NCBI RefSeq assembly: GCF_049514155.1
Contig: NZ_JBEKVH010000061.1
Coordinates: 1-20,796, forward strand
DNA from: Roseiarcus sp049514155
Lineage (GTDB): Bacteria > Pseudomonadota > Alphaproteobacteria > Rhizobiales > Beijerinckiaceae
DNA length: 20,796 bases
Direction: 5' to 3'
The notes under the pieces were generated by a model. That model did no database searches. It was not told the DNA's origin and was given only the letters and a program-made list of their open reading frames with translations. Both the position numbers and the translations under genes were made by a program. This document shows positions 1 through 7,034 of the stretch, piece by piece (the stretch's first letter is position 1; every line of letters begins with the position of its first letter).

Positions 1-837
1 GATCAGATAAAGCACGAACACCGAGCCGATGACGGTTTGACTGAGCGAGAACGGCGGCGCGGCGAGGCGAAAGCCGATGTAATTGTACGAACAGACGAAC
101 ACGCCCATGACCACGAAGCCCTCGGCGAACAGCAGCCGCAGCCCGGGATCGGCCAAAGCCCCAGCGAAGGCCGGCCAGAGTTTGGCGAGCGACGCCTGGC
201 GCGGCGCGTAGCGCGAGGGCGGCAGCACGAAGGCGATCCACAGCGCGCCCAGCGACCCGAGCGCGCCGGCCGCCGCGACCGCCGGCCGCCATCCCCAATA
301 TTCGCTGATCGAGGCGGCGAGCAGGCGGCCGGACATGCCGCCGAGCGTGGTGCCGGCGATATAGAGCCCCATGCCGAAACCGATCGCCTGCAGGTCGAGC
401 TCGTCGACGAGATAGGCCATCGCCACCGCCGGCAGGCCGGCGAGCGTCACGCCGGCGAGCGCGCGCAGCGCCAGAAAGCTGGTCCAATTCGGCGCCGCCG
501 CGCCAAGCAGGATCGCCAACGACGACAGCGCGATCGACCCCGCCATGACGGTCTTGCGGCCCCACAGGTCGGCGACGGTCCCCGCCCCGATCATCGAGAC
601 CGAGAGGACGATGGTCGACAGCGACACCGACAGCGCGGCGCTGGCGGGCGAAATGGCGAAGGCGCGGGAGAAGAGCGGCAACAAGGGCTGCACGTTGTAG
701 AGCAGCGCGAAAGTCGAGAAGCCGCCGAAGGCGAGCGGCGCGGTCACCCGCCAAAACGCTGGATCGCTCCTTGAGATGCGTTGGCCATCGTGAAGCGTAG
801 GCTCGGCGGGAAGCGCGGACTCGGCGGGAAGCGACAT
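1..837 (-). CDS. MFS transporter, DHA1/YnfM-like (3' end beyond window)
   Basis: This is a major facilitator superfamily inner-membrane transporter; the substrate cannot be told. An open frame of 279 codons runs from ATG at 837 to position 1 with no stop, so only the N-terminal two thirds of a roughly 400-residue protein is visible. After a hydrophilic head containing a small LPAE-x-x-LPAE duplication, the protein shows serial hydrophobic helices. MFS motif A (GTVADLWGRK) lies between helices 2 and 3. The stretch GGFSTFALLYNVQPLLPLF is typical of the YnfM-like drug:H+ antiporter branch. A purine-rich AGGAAG about 7 nt upstream supports the start. The gene follows the PMT-type glycosyltransferase on the same strand after 43 nt, so the two may be co-transcribed. 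Family assignment is firm; a role in efflux is inference from the family. Confidence 0.85.
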   Translation of the reverse strand, partial: MSLPAESALPAEPTLHDGQRISRSDPAFWRVTAPLAFGGFSTFALLYNVQPLLPLFSRAFAISPASAALSVSLSTIVLSVSMIGAGTVADLWGRKTVMAGSIALSSLAILLGAAAPNWTSFLALRALAGVTLAGLPAVAMAYLVDELDLQAIGFGMGLYIAGTTLGGMSGRLLAASISEYWGWRPAVAAAGALGSLGALWIAFVLPPSRYAPRQASLAKLWPAFAGALADPGLRLLFAEGFVVMGVFVCSYNYIGFRLAAPPFSLSQTVIGSVFVLYLI

Positions 838-880
838 GCCAGCTTCCTATGCGCCGCAGCGGTCTATGGGAAGGCCCGTT

Positions 881-2251
881 TCACCGCCAGCCGTCGAACC
901 AGATCCGCGCGGCGAATTCGTCAGGGCCGAGCGGAAACTGCGCCGACAGCACCGGCAGGAAAAAGCCGAAGGCGAGCGCGACGACGACGAGGAAGCCGAC
1001 CGCCGGTCCGTAGCGCGGGCTCGGTCCGCCGCGGAAGAAGGCGAGCGCCAGCGCCGGCCCGAGGCAGAGGATCGAGGGGAAGTAGTAGTAGAAAAACTCC
1101 AGCCCCTTCGGATTGACCGCCCATGGCAGATATTGGGAAAAGAACGCGACGGCGACGATCATGCCGTCGACGTCGCGCCGGCCGATCCACAGCCAGCCGC
1201 AATAGAGCAGCGCCGCTTCGCCCGGATAGAACAGGAACGGGTTGGCGAGGCCGACGATCGTCTGCGCCGGATGCTGTGCGCTCCAGGTCGCCGCGGACCC
1301 GCCGATCACCTGGAACAGGCACCACACCGGGCGCGTCATCGCCGGCCACTGGTACCAGAGACTGGAATACGGGTGGGTGGCCGAAGAGCCGGTCATGATG
1401 TCGATCATTCGCCGCTGGGCGGCGAAGAACTCGACCACCGTTCCGGCGCGAATCATCTGCGGCAGATAGGCGAGGAAATAGGCGAAGAGCGGCGCGACGG
1501 CGAAGGCGATCAGCGCCCAACCGAACGTCATCGCCGGCCATTCGGCGGAAGCGTAGAAGTCGTGCTCGCCCGGCTCTTCGAAGCGCGCGCGCCAGAGGCG
1601 CATCAGGCCGATCAGCGCGTAAATGGCGACGATTCCGGCCCACAGGAACACGCCCGACAGCTTGCAAGCGCTCGCCAGCCCGAGGCAGACGCCGCTCGAG
1701 ATCGCCAGAACGATGGCGCGACGCGGCGAATGGCGCTCCTTGAGCGAGAAGGTGACGAGCGCGAGCGCCATTACGCCGAACGCCATCAGGAAGATGTCGA
1801 GCATGGCGGCGCGCGACTGGACATAGAGGACGCCGTCGCACAGCGTCGCCGCCGTCGCCCACAGCGCCTGTCGGGCGTCGCGCGTCAGCGCCAACGACCA
1901 GGCGAACATCGCCGCGAGCGTCGCGGCGCCGAATCCGGCGCTCAACGCCCGCCAACCGATCGGATTGTCGCCGAAGAGCGCCATGCTGGCGGCGATCAGC
2001 AGCTTGGCGAGCGGCGGATGCTCCTGGCGCGTCATCTCGCCGGTCTTCAACAACGTTCGCGCCGCCGGCACGTACCAGGTCTCGTCGAAATAGACCTCGC
2101 GCGCCGCATCGAGTCCCCAGCGAAACAGCGCCAGCGCGCCGAGGAAGATCGCGATTCCGACGAGCGTCAGAGCGATCGGCGAAGCGGCGAACCGGCGCAG
2201 ACGGCCCAGCGCAGGGACGGCTTCGGCGGTCTCGCGGGCGGCTAAGGTCAT
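881..2251 (-). CDS. PMT/GT39-family membrane glycosyltransferase
   Basis: The 456-residue polytopic protein resembles dolichyl-phosphate-mannose protein mannosyltransferases, which move a sugar from a polyprenyl-phosphate donor to a protein or envelope glycan on the periplasmic face. After a first transmembrane helix (about residues 27-46) comes the first periplasmic loop with the family's acidic pair in YFDETWYVPAAR (D56, E57). EHPPLAKLLIA (77-87) and QSRAAMLDIFL follow, and both are conserved in this superfamily. About ten further hydrophobic segments reach the C-terminus. Bacterial members are often 400-550 residues, so the length fits. The acceptor is unknown; lipid A, protein or other envelope glycan are all possible. 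It is divergent from the slipin gene (191-bp gap) and is followed by the MFS gene. Confidence 0.82.
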   Translation of the reverse strand: MTLAARETAEAVPALGRLRRFAASPIALTLVGIAIFLGALALFRWGLDAAREVYFDETWYVPAARTLLKTGEMTRQEHPPLAKLLIAASMALFGDNPIGWRALSAGFGAATLAAMFAWSLALTRDARQALWATAATLCDGVLYVQSRAAMLDIFLMAFGVMALALVTFSLKERHSPRRAIVLAISSGVCLGLASACKLSGVFLWAGIVAIYALIGLMRLWRARFEEPGEHDFYASAEWPAMTFGWALIAFAVAPLFAYFLAYLPQMIRAGTVVEFFAAQRRMIDIMTGSSATHPYSSLWYQWPAMTRPVWCLFQVIGGSAATWSAQHPAQTIVGLANPFLFYPGEAALLYCGWLWIGRRDVDGMIVAVAFFSQYLPWAVNPKGLEFFYYYFPSILCLGPALALAFFRGGPSPRYGPAVGFLVVVALAFGFFLPVLSAQFPLGPDEFAARIWFDGWR

Positions 2252-2298
2252 GGCGACGGTTGAACTCCGGCGTCGGGGCGGCCAATCATGCCCGCGAC

Positions 2299-2328
2299 GC
2301 CGCCGCGTCGCAAATGCCGCCGCGTCGC
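2299..2328. repeat. 13-bp direct repeat in the divergent promoter region
   Basis: GCCGCCGCGTCGC occurs perfectly at 2299-2311 and again at 2316-2328, separated by AAAT, giving a period of 17 nt. It lies between the divergent glycosyltransferase and slipin genes. It could be a paired protein-binding site or simply low-complexity GC sequence; nothing else supports a function. Confidence 0.4.
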
Positions 2329-2378
2329 CGGGCTTTGACGGCGCGCAAGGCGCAGACGCGCCGCCTCAGGTATGGTGA

Positions 2379-2413
2379 GTTTCGCCGATCAGGCGTCGGC
2401 GCGTCGGCGAAAC
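2379..2413 (+). promoter_or_regulatory. Inverted repeat in the slipin leader with alternative pairing
   Basis: GTTTCGCCGA at 2379-2388 is a perfect inverted match of TCGGCGAAAC at 2404-2413, a 10-bp stem with a 15-nt loop. Because TCGGCG occurs twice, the left arm can instead pair with 2396-2401, giving a 6-bp stem with a 7-nt loop. The structure ends 29 nt before the slipin ATG and just before its ribosome binding site. It could be a dyad operator or an RNA hairpin in the leader; the sequence alone does not decide. Confidence 0.5.
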
Positions 2414-2442
2414 GGGCGCGCCGGAGGGAGGAGAATACCGCC

Positions 2443-3357
2443 ATGCGGAAGTCTTCCAGCTTGCAGACGCTCGCGTTCTTCGTCGTGCTGGCGATCGGCT
2501 TAGGCGTCGCCTGGGCCGCAGCAGCGCCGCCGTTCTTTTACGCCAGCGGCTGGATCGTCGCCGCCGCCGTGGCGGCCGCGGCCATCGTCGCCGCCGCGAT
2601 CAGGGTCGCTGACCAGTGGCAGCGCGTCGTCGTGCTGCGGCTCGGCAAGTTCCGCGCGCTGGAAGGGCCCGGCCTGTTCTTCATCATTCCAATCATCGAG
2701 ACCGTTCCGTACTGGATCGACGTGCGCGTCATCGCCAGCGCCTTCAAGGCCGAGAAGACGCTGACGAAGGACACCGTGCCGGTCGACGTCGACGCCGTCC
2801 TGTTCTGGAAGGTGGTCGACCCGAAACGGGCGGCGCTCGACGTCGCCGACTACAACGGGGCGATCAACTGGGCGGCGCAGACCGCGCTGCGCGACGTGAT
2901 CGGCAAGACCATGCTCGCCGACATGCTGGAGGGGCGGGACAAGATCAGCGCCGACCTGCAGAGGATCATCGACGAGCGCACCGAGCCCTGGGGCGTCAAC
3001 GTCATCTCGGTCGAGGTCAAAGACGTGCTGATCCCGCCCGCCCTGCAGGACGCGATGTCGATGCAGGCGCAGGCCGAGCGCGAACGCCAGGCGCGCGTCA
3101 TCCTCGGCGATTCCGAACGCCAGGTGGCGGAGAAATTCGGCGAGGCGGCGAAGACCTACGCCGACAACCCGACCGCCTTCCATTTGCGCGCGATGAACAT
3201 GCTCTACGAAGGCTTGAAGCGCGACAACGCGACGATCGTCATCGTGCCGAGCACCGCAGTCGATACGATGCAGCTCGGCGCCACGATTGCGAGCCTGAGC
3301 ACGATGGCCGCGACGACGGGCAAGGCTGTTGCGCCCCCCGCTGCGCCCGGCGGGTGA
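2443..3357 (+). CDS. Slipin / SPFH (band 7, stomatin-like) membrane protein
   Basis: A 304-residue stomatin/prohibitin-family protein, a class thought to form oligomeric scaffolds at the inner membrane and influence membrane protein turnover. The ATG at 2443 is chosen because an excellent ribosome binding site (GGAGGGAGGAG, 2423-2433) sits before it; the frame extends 61 codons further upstream but that part is low-complexity Arg-rich. Two hydrophobic segments (about 9-28 and 36-53) form the N-terminal anchor. The band 7 domain follows (about 58-230), with QRVVVLRLGKF, EGPGLFFIIPIIE and the conserved VPVDVDAVLFWKVVDP. A helical AQAERERQARVILGDSERQVAEK stretch precedes a Pro/Ala-rich tail. No NfeD partner gene is adjacent, although slipins are often paired with one. 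The gene converges on the sirtuin gene with a 25-bp gap, where CGGCC/GGCCG could form a small 5-bp stem. Confidence 0.9.
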   Translation: MRKSSSLQTLAFFVVLAIGLGVAWAAAAPPFFYASGWIVAAAVAAAAIVAAAIRVADQWQRVVVLRLGKFRALEGPGLFFIIPIIETVPYWIDVRVIASAFKAEKTLTKDTVPVDVDAVLFWKVVDPKRAALDVADYNGAINWAAQTALRDVIGKTMLADMLEGRDKISADLQRIIDERTEPWGVNVISVEVKDVLIPPALQDAMSMQAQAERERQARVILGDSERQVAEKFGEAAKTYADNPTAFHLRAMNMLYEGLKRDNATIVIVPSTAVDTMQLGATIASLSTMAATTGKAVAPPAAPGG

Positions 3358-3382
3358 GCGGCCCCGGAGGCCGGAACGAGAC

Positions 3383-4096
3383 TCAGCGGCTGAGAATGTC
3401 CTCGACCCACGCCGGCACGGTTTCGCTCGCCGGCCCGTAGCGGCAATCGTCGAACAGGTCGGCGTTGTCGGCCGACTCGAGGTTGATCTCGCAGGTCTCG
3501 ATTCCCATGGCGCGCGCCTCGAGGACGAAGCCCGCCGCCGGGTAGACGGCGCCTGAGGTGCCGATGGCGACGAACAGGTCGGCATGTCGGAGCGCCCGCT
3601 CGATGTCGTCCATGTAGAGCGGCATCTCGCCAAACCACACGACATGCGGCCGCATCCCGTCGGCGCGACCGCAATGGGGACAGACATCGGCGACGTGGAG
3701 GTCGTCGAGCCAGTCGCTGAGCTTGCCGCACAGCTCGCAGCGCGCCTTCAACAGCTCGCCGTGCATATGGATGACGTCGCGAGAGCCGGCTTGCTCGTGG
3801 AGGTTGTCGATGTTCTGCGTCACGAGCGTCAAAGCTCCGCCGCGCTGCGACAGCGTCGCGGCGAGCCGCGCCAGCGCGAAATGCGCGGCGTTGGGCTTTG
3901 CGTCGCGCATGTCGCGCCGCCGCAGATCATAGAAGGCGAGAACGGTCTCGGGATTGCTCTCGAAGGCGTCGATGCTCGAAAGCTTCATCGGGTCAAAACG
4001 ACCCCAAATCCCCTCGCCCGTCTTGTCCCGGAACGTGCCGAGGCCGCTTTCGGCCGAAACGCCGGCGCCGGTCAGGACGAAGATGTTGCGTTTCAT
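3383..4096 (-). CDS. cobB: NAD-dependent protein deacylase, CobB-type sirtuin
   Basis: A 237-residue sirtuin that would remove acyl groups from protein lysines using NAD+. Visible motifs are the NAD-binding GAGVSAESGLGTFRD (10-24), TQNID (93-97), the catalytic His112 in HMHGE, and a structural zinc site of two CxxC pairs (C120/C123 and C139/C142). Tyr56 and Arg59 in AFYDLRRRD match the Y-x-x-R pair that, in SIRT5 and E. coli CobB, accommodates negatively charged acyl groups. Desuccinylase/demalonylase activity is therefore predicted beside deacetylation. The start at 4096 gives the canonical MKRNIFVLTGAG N-terminus with GGGAG upstream; the frame is open 24 codons further but is not sirtuin-like there. 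It lies downstream of era on the same strand (200-nt gap with a hairpin) and converges with the slipin gene. Confidence 0.93.
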   Translation of the reverse strand: MKRNIFVLTGAGVSAESGLGTFRDKTGEGIWGRFDPMKLSSIDAFESNPETVLAFYDLRRRDMRDAKPNAAHFALARLAATLSQRGGALTLVTQNIDNLHEQAGSRDVIHMHGELLKARCELCGKLSDWLDDLHVADVCPHCGRADGMRPHVVWFGEMPLYMDDIERALRHADLFVAIGTSGAVYPAAGFVLEARAMGIETCEINLESADNADLFDDCRYGPASETVPAWVEDILSR

Positions 4097-4145
4097 GCGC
4101 CTTTGTCTCCCGTGCGGCGCGATCCGGCGCGCGCTCGCGCACATC

Positions 4146-4166
4146 GCCGCCGAACAAAGCGGCGGC
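4146..4166 (-). other. Hairpin between era and cobB
   Basis: GCCGCCG (4146-4152) and CGGCGGC (4160-4166) form a perfect 7-bp GC stem with a 7-nt loop in the 200-nt era-cobB gap. No T-run follows on the minus strand, so it is not a classical intrinsic terminator. It could mark an RNA end or sit in the cobB 5' leader. Confidence 0.4.
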
Positions 4167-4296
4167 AATCGAGGGGTCGCGGCGCCAATCGCCGTTATAG
4201 GCCGCCGCCGGCGTCAAGCGGTATGCGGTCGTTGTTCGCAGCCGAATCGCCGCCGTCGCGCTCCAACCCGCGCCCGCCGCCGGCTCCGCTTCGCCG

Positions 4297-5229
4297 TCAC
4301 GTCTTGGGGAAATCGAGCCCCATCGCCCGGTAGCGCTCGGGATCGTCGAGCCAGTTCGCGCGCACCTTGACGAACAGGAACAGATGCACCGGCGCCTCGT
4401 GGGCCTCGGCGATCTCCTTGCGCGCCGCCGAGCCGATCGCCTTGATGGTGCGTCCGCCTTCGCCGATGACGATCTTCTTGTGGCTGTCGCGGGTGACGTA
4501 GATCGTCTGTTCGACCCGCGCCGAACCGTCGGGCTGGTCCTTCCACGATTCGGTCTCGACCGTGGTCTGATAGGGCAGCTCGTCGTGCAGCCGCTCGAAC
4601 AGCTTCTCGCGGGTGATCTCGGCGGCGAGCGCGCGCAGCGGCGCGTCGGCGATCTGGTCTTCGGGATAGAGCCAAGGTCCGTTGGGCATCGCCGCGGCGA
4701 GCCGCGCCTTGAGCCGGTCGAGACCGTCGCCGGTGAGGGCCGAGGTCATGAAGGTGTCCACGAACGGCAGCGCCGCGTTGAGCCGCTCGGCGAGCGCCAG
4801 CAGACGCGGCCGTTCGACCAGATCGACCTTGTTGAGGACGAGGAATTTCGGCGCGCGCTGCTCGCGCAAAGTCGCGAGAATCACCTGCGTCGCCTCGCTG
4901 ATCTCCGCCGTCTCGCGCTTGTCGGCGGCTGCGATCTCCTGGCGCGCGTCGATCAGCAGCGCTAACGCGTCGGCGTCGCCCGCCGCGCCCCAGGCGGTGG
5001 CGACCATCGCCCGGTCGAGCCGCCGCTTCGGCGCGAACAGGCCGGGCGTGTCGACGAAAATCACCTGCGCCGCGCCTTCGACGAGAATGCCGCGCACGGT
5101 CGCGCGCGTCGTCTGCGCCTTGCGCGACACGATCGACACTTTCGCCCCGATCAGCGAATTGAGCAGCGTCGATTTGCCGGCGTTGGGCGCTCCGACGAGC
5201 GCGACGAAGCCGCAACGGGTCTCGCTCAC
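4297..5229 (-). CDS. era: GTPase Era, 30S ribosome assembly factor
   Basis: A 310-residue Ras-like GTPase that binds the 3' end of 16S rRNA during small-subunit maturation. From the GTG at 5229, the G motifs are the P-loop GAPNAGKST (13-21), switch I QTTRATVRGI (39-48), DTPG (60-63) and NKVD (133-136), with SAL in the G5 position. The C-terminal KH domain carries the VIGEGG turn of the GxxG type and ends near the Era-typical RANWLDDPERYRAMGL. The GTG start overlaps the rnc stop as GTGA, which indicates translational coupling and decides the start. The open frame further upstream is only an antisense-type extension inside rnc. Length matches the usual 300-residue family size. The next gene downstream is a sirtuin rather than recO. 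Confidence 0.95.
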   Translation of the reverse strand: MSETRCGFVALVGAPNAGKSTLLNSLIGAKVSIVSRKAQTTRATVRGILVEGAAQVIFVDTPGLFAPKRRLDRAMVATAWGAAGDADALALLIDARQEIAAADKRETAEISEATQVILATLREQRAPKFLVLNKVDLVERPRLLALAERLNAALPFVDTFMTSALTGDGLDRLKARLAAAMPNGPWLYPEDQIADAPLRALAAEITREKLFERLHDELPYQTTVETESWKDQPDGSARVEQTIYVTRDSHKKIVIGEGGRTIKAIGSAARKEIAEAHEAPVHLFLFVKVRANWLDDPERYRAMGLDFPKT

Positions 5230-5927
5230 GCGCCGCTCCGACGCGCGAGAAACGCCTGTGCGGCGGCCTGTTCCGCGGCGCGCTTGGAGCTCGCTTCGCC
5301 GCTTTCCGGCTCGTAGCCCTCGAGCACCACCTGCATGACGAAATGCGGCGCGTGGGCCGGACCGCTGCGCGTCAATTCGACGTAGCGCGGCGCCGACAAG
5401 GCGCGCGCCTGGGCCCATTCCTGCACCGCGGTCTTGGCGTCGCGCTCGGGCGAGACGTCGGCGTCCATGCGCGGACGCCACGAGCGCGCGACGACCTCGT
5501 GCGCCGCGGCGAAGCCGGCGTCGAGATAGGCCGCGCCGATGATCGCCTCGCAGATGTCGGCGAGGATCGCCTCCTTCTTGCGGCCGCCGGCGCGCGCTTC
5601 GCCCTGCCCCATCGCCAGATGCGGGCCGACGTCCCATTCGGCGGCGACCGCGGCGCAGGTTTCGCGGCGCACGAGCTTCGCCAGTCGCATCGACAATTCG
5701 CCTTCGCTCGCCTGCGGGAAGCCCTGGTAGAGCATATCGGCGATGACGACGCCGAGCACCCGGTCGCCGAGAAACTCGAGTCGCTGATAGGACTGGGTGC
5801 GGTCGGCGCCGCCGGCGGCGGGCGCGGAGAGGTGGGTGAGGGCGCGCGCGAGCAGGCTGCGATCCTGGAAGGCGTGGCCGATCCGCCCTTCCAGCGCCGA
5901 GAGTTCGATCTTGGGTTTCTTGGTCAT
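5226..5927 (-). CDS. rnc: Ribonuclease III
   Basis: A 233-residue double-strand-specific endoribonuclease that processes rRNA precursors and structured mRNAs. The catalytic domain holds the signature YQRLEFLGDRVL (47-58). Metal-binding equivalents are E51, D55, D124 and E127 (ADICEAIIGAAYLD). The first signature Glu of E. coli RNase III is Gln48 here; from memory this is common in alphaproteobacterial enzymes and does not remove a metal ligand. A dsRNA-binding domain follows (about residues 160-230) and ends with the helix SSKRAAEQAAAQAFL. The gene sits 42 nt after lepB and overlaps era by 4 nt, the conserved lepB-rnc-era order. Confidence 0.95.
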   Translation of the reverse strand: MTKKPKIELSALEGRIGHAFQDRSLLARALTHLSAPAAGGADRTQSYQRLEFLGDRVLGVVIADMLYQGFPQASEGELSMRLAKLVRRETCAAVAAEWDVGPHLAMGQGEARAGGRKKEAILADICEAIIGAAYLDAGFAAAHEVVARSWRPRMDADVSPERDAKTAVQEWAQARALSAPRYVELTRSGPAHAPHFVMQVVLEGYEPESGEASSKRAAEQAAAQAFLARRSGA

Positions 5928-5969
5928 TTCAGGGCGCAGCCGCCCCCGCCGCGGCGCCTGGCCGAGCCT

Positions 5970-6785
5970 TTAGCGAACGGCATGAAACATGCGGTTCCAG
6001 CGCACCGTCCACGGCCATTGCCAAACTTCCCACGCCGGCGCGCCGTCGACCGAGAAGAAGATCACTTCGGCGCGGCCGATCAGATTCTCGAACGGCACGT
6101 AACCAACGCCGCCGCGATCGGGCGGCACACGCGAGTCGCTCGAGTTGTCGCGATTGTCGCCCATGAAGAAATACTCGTTGGGCGGCACCGTGTAGACGTC
6201 GGTGTTGGCCGTATAGGGCATCGGATTGTTGTCGCCCTCGAGCTGGATGATCTCGTGCTTCACCCCGCCCGGCAGCGTCTCGAGATAGTGCGGCACCTCG
6301 ACCGGTTCGCCGAAGCGCCCGGTGGTCTGGTAAGGCGGCAGCGGCTGACGGTCGACGATCTGGCCGTTGATGTAGAGCCGGTTGTCGATCATCTGGATGC
6401 GGTCGCCGGGCAGGCCGATCAATCGTTTGATGTAGTCGGTCTCGCCGTCGCGCGGCAGCTTGAAGACGATGACGTCGCCGCGCTTGGGCGGCGAAGCGAA
6501 GATGCGGCCGGGCATCGCCGCCGGCGCGAGGTCGAGGAACCCCGGCAGCGAAAAGTGCGAATAGCCGTAGGCGTATTTCGAAACGAACAGATAGTCGCCG
6601 ATCAGCAGCGTCGGGGTCAGCGAGCCGGAGGGAATGTTGAACGGTTGGAACAGCAGCGTGCGGACGACGAGCGCGATGATCAGCGCCTCGACGACGATCT
6701 TGACGGTCTCCCACCAGCCCTCTTCCTTGGCCGCCTTGCCGGCGGACGCCTGAATCGGGCGTTTGAGGGCTTTCGGTTCGCTCAT
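5970..6785 (-). CDS. lepB: Signal peptidase I
   Basis: A 271-residue membrane-bound serine/lysine protease that cleaves Sec and Tat signal peptides at the periplasmic side of the inner membrane. One N-terminal transmembrane helix (about 27-45) precedes box B IPSGSLTPTL with the nucleophile Ser55. Box D is DYIKRLIGLPGD with the general base Lys120. Box E is GDNRDNSSDSR (209-219). The residue after the nucleophile is Leu rather than the usual Met, a mild variation. It heads lepB-rnc-era; acpS, which often precedes lepB in related genomes, is absent, and the binding-protein gene of an ABC importer lies upstream instead. No promoter could be assigned with confidence in the 222-nt upstream gap. 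Confidence 0.95.
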   Translation of the reverse strand: MSEPKALKRPIQASAGKAAKEEGWWETVKIVVEALIIALVVRTLLFQPFNIPSGSLTPTLLIGDYLFVSKYAYGYSHFSLPGFLDLAPAAMPGRIFASPPKRGDVIVFKLPRDGETDYIKRLIGLPGDRIQMIDNRLYINGQIVDRQPLPPYQTTGRFGEPVEVPHYLETLPGGVKHEIIQLEGDNNPMPYTANTDVYTVPPNEYFFMGDNRDNSSDSRVPPDRGGVGYVPFENLIGRAEVIFFSVDGAPAWEVWQWPWTVRWNRMFHAVR

Positions 6786-6941
6786 GGATCGCTCGAGCCT
6801 CGTCGACGGCTTTCAAGCCGCGCTGGTTCCCGCGCCTCCTATACAAGTCCGCTTCCGGCGCGCCAAGCGGCGGCATCGAGCTAGGCGCTCCCCCCGACGA
6901 CAAAAAGGCGCGAGCGCGGCAATTTTGCGTTTGCGGCCGGC

Positions 6942-6970
6942 CGCCGCCCCCCATTCAGCGGGGAGCGGCG
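6942..6970 (-). terminator. Strong GC hairpin between the BMP operon and lepB
   Basis: Arms 6942-6952 and 6960-6970 form an 11-bp stem with a 7-nt loop. The single imperfect pair (6948/6964) is a G-U wobble in the minus-strand transcript. It begins about 37 nt after the binding-protein stop codon. No T-run follows directly; a TTTTT tract occurs on the minus strand at about 6902-6906. It is best read as a transcript-end or stabilising structure separating the ABC operon from lepB. Intrinsic termination is unproven. Confidence 0.45.
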
Positions 6971-6993
6971 CGCCGGAGGCTTGTCGCGGCGCC

Positions 6994-7034
6994 TTGTCGT
7001 CGATCCCCTATTGCGGGACTTTGTCGTCGATTCC
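6994..7034 (-). repeat. Imperfect 27-bp duplication across the binding-protein stop codon
   Basis: TTGTCGTCGAT occurs at 6994-7004 and 7021-7031, exactly 27 bp apart. In the reading direction of the binding-protein gene, the codons for GIDDKVPQ-stop are followed by an in-frame near copy reading GIDDKAPRQ. It looks like a decayed tandem duplication of the final codons. Confidence 0.6.

Noticed and set aside
836..2245. Long plus-strand open frame opposite the glycosyltransferase
   Set aside because: It is Arg/Asp/Glu-rich low-complexity typical of the antisense of a GC-rich gene, while the minus strand encodes a clear PMT-family protein.
4097..4168. Longer sirtuin start at 4168
   Set aside because: The extra 24 residues are unlike any sirtuin N-terminus, and the internal ATG at 4096 has a better ribosome binding site and the canonical start of the NAD-binding motif.
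5343..6884. 513-codon plus-strand frame across rnc and lepB
   Set aside because: It is an antisense shadow; both minus-strand genes are unmistakable by catalytic motifs.
6786..7007. Promoter for lepB around a TATAGG-like hexamer
   Set aside because: No convincing -35 element at a suitable distance was found, so no promoter was annotated.
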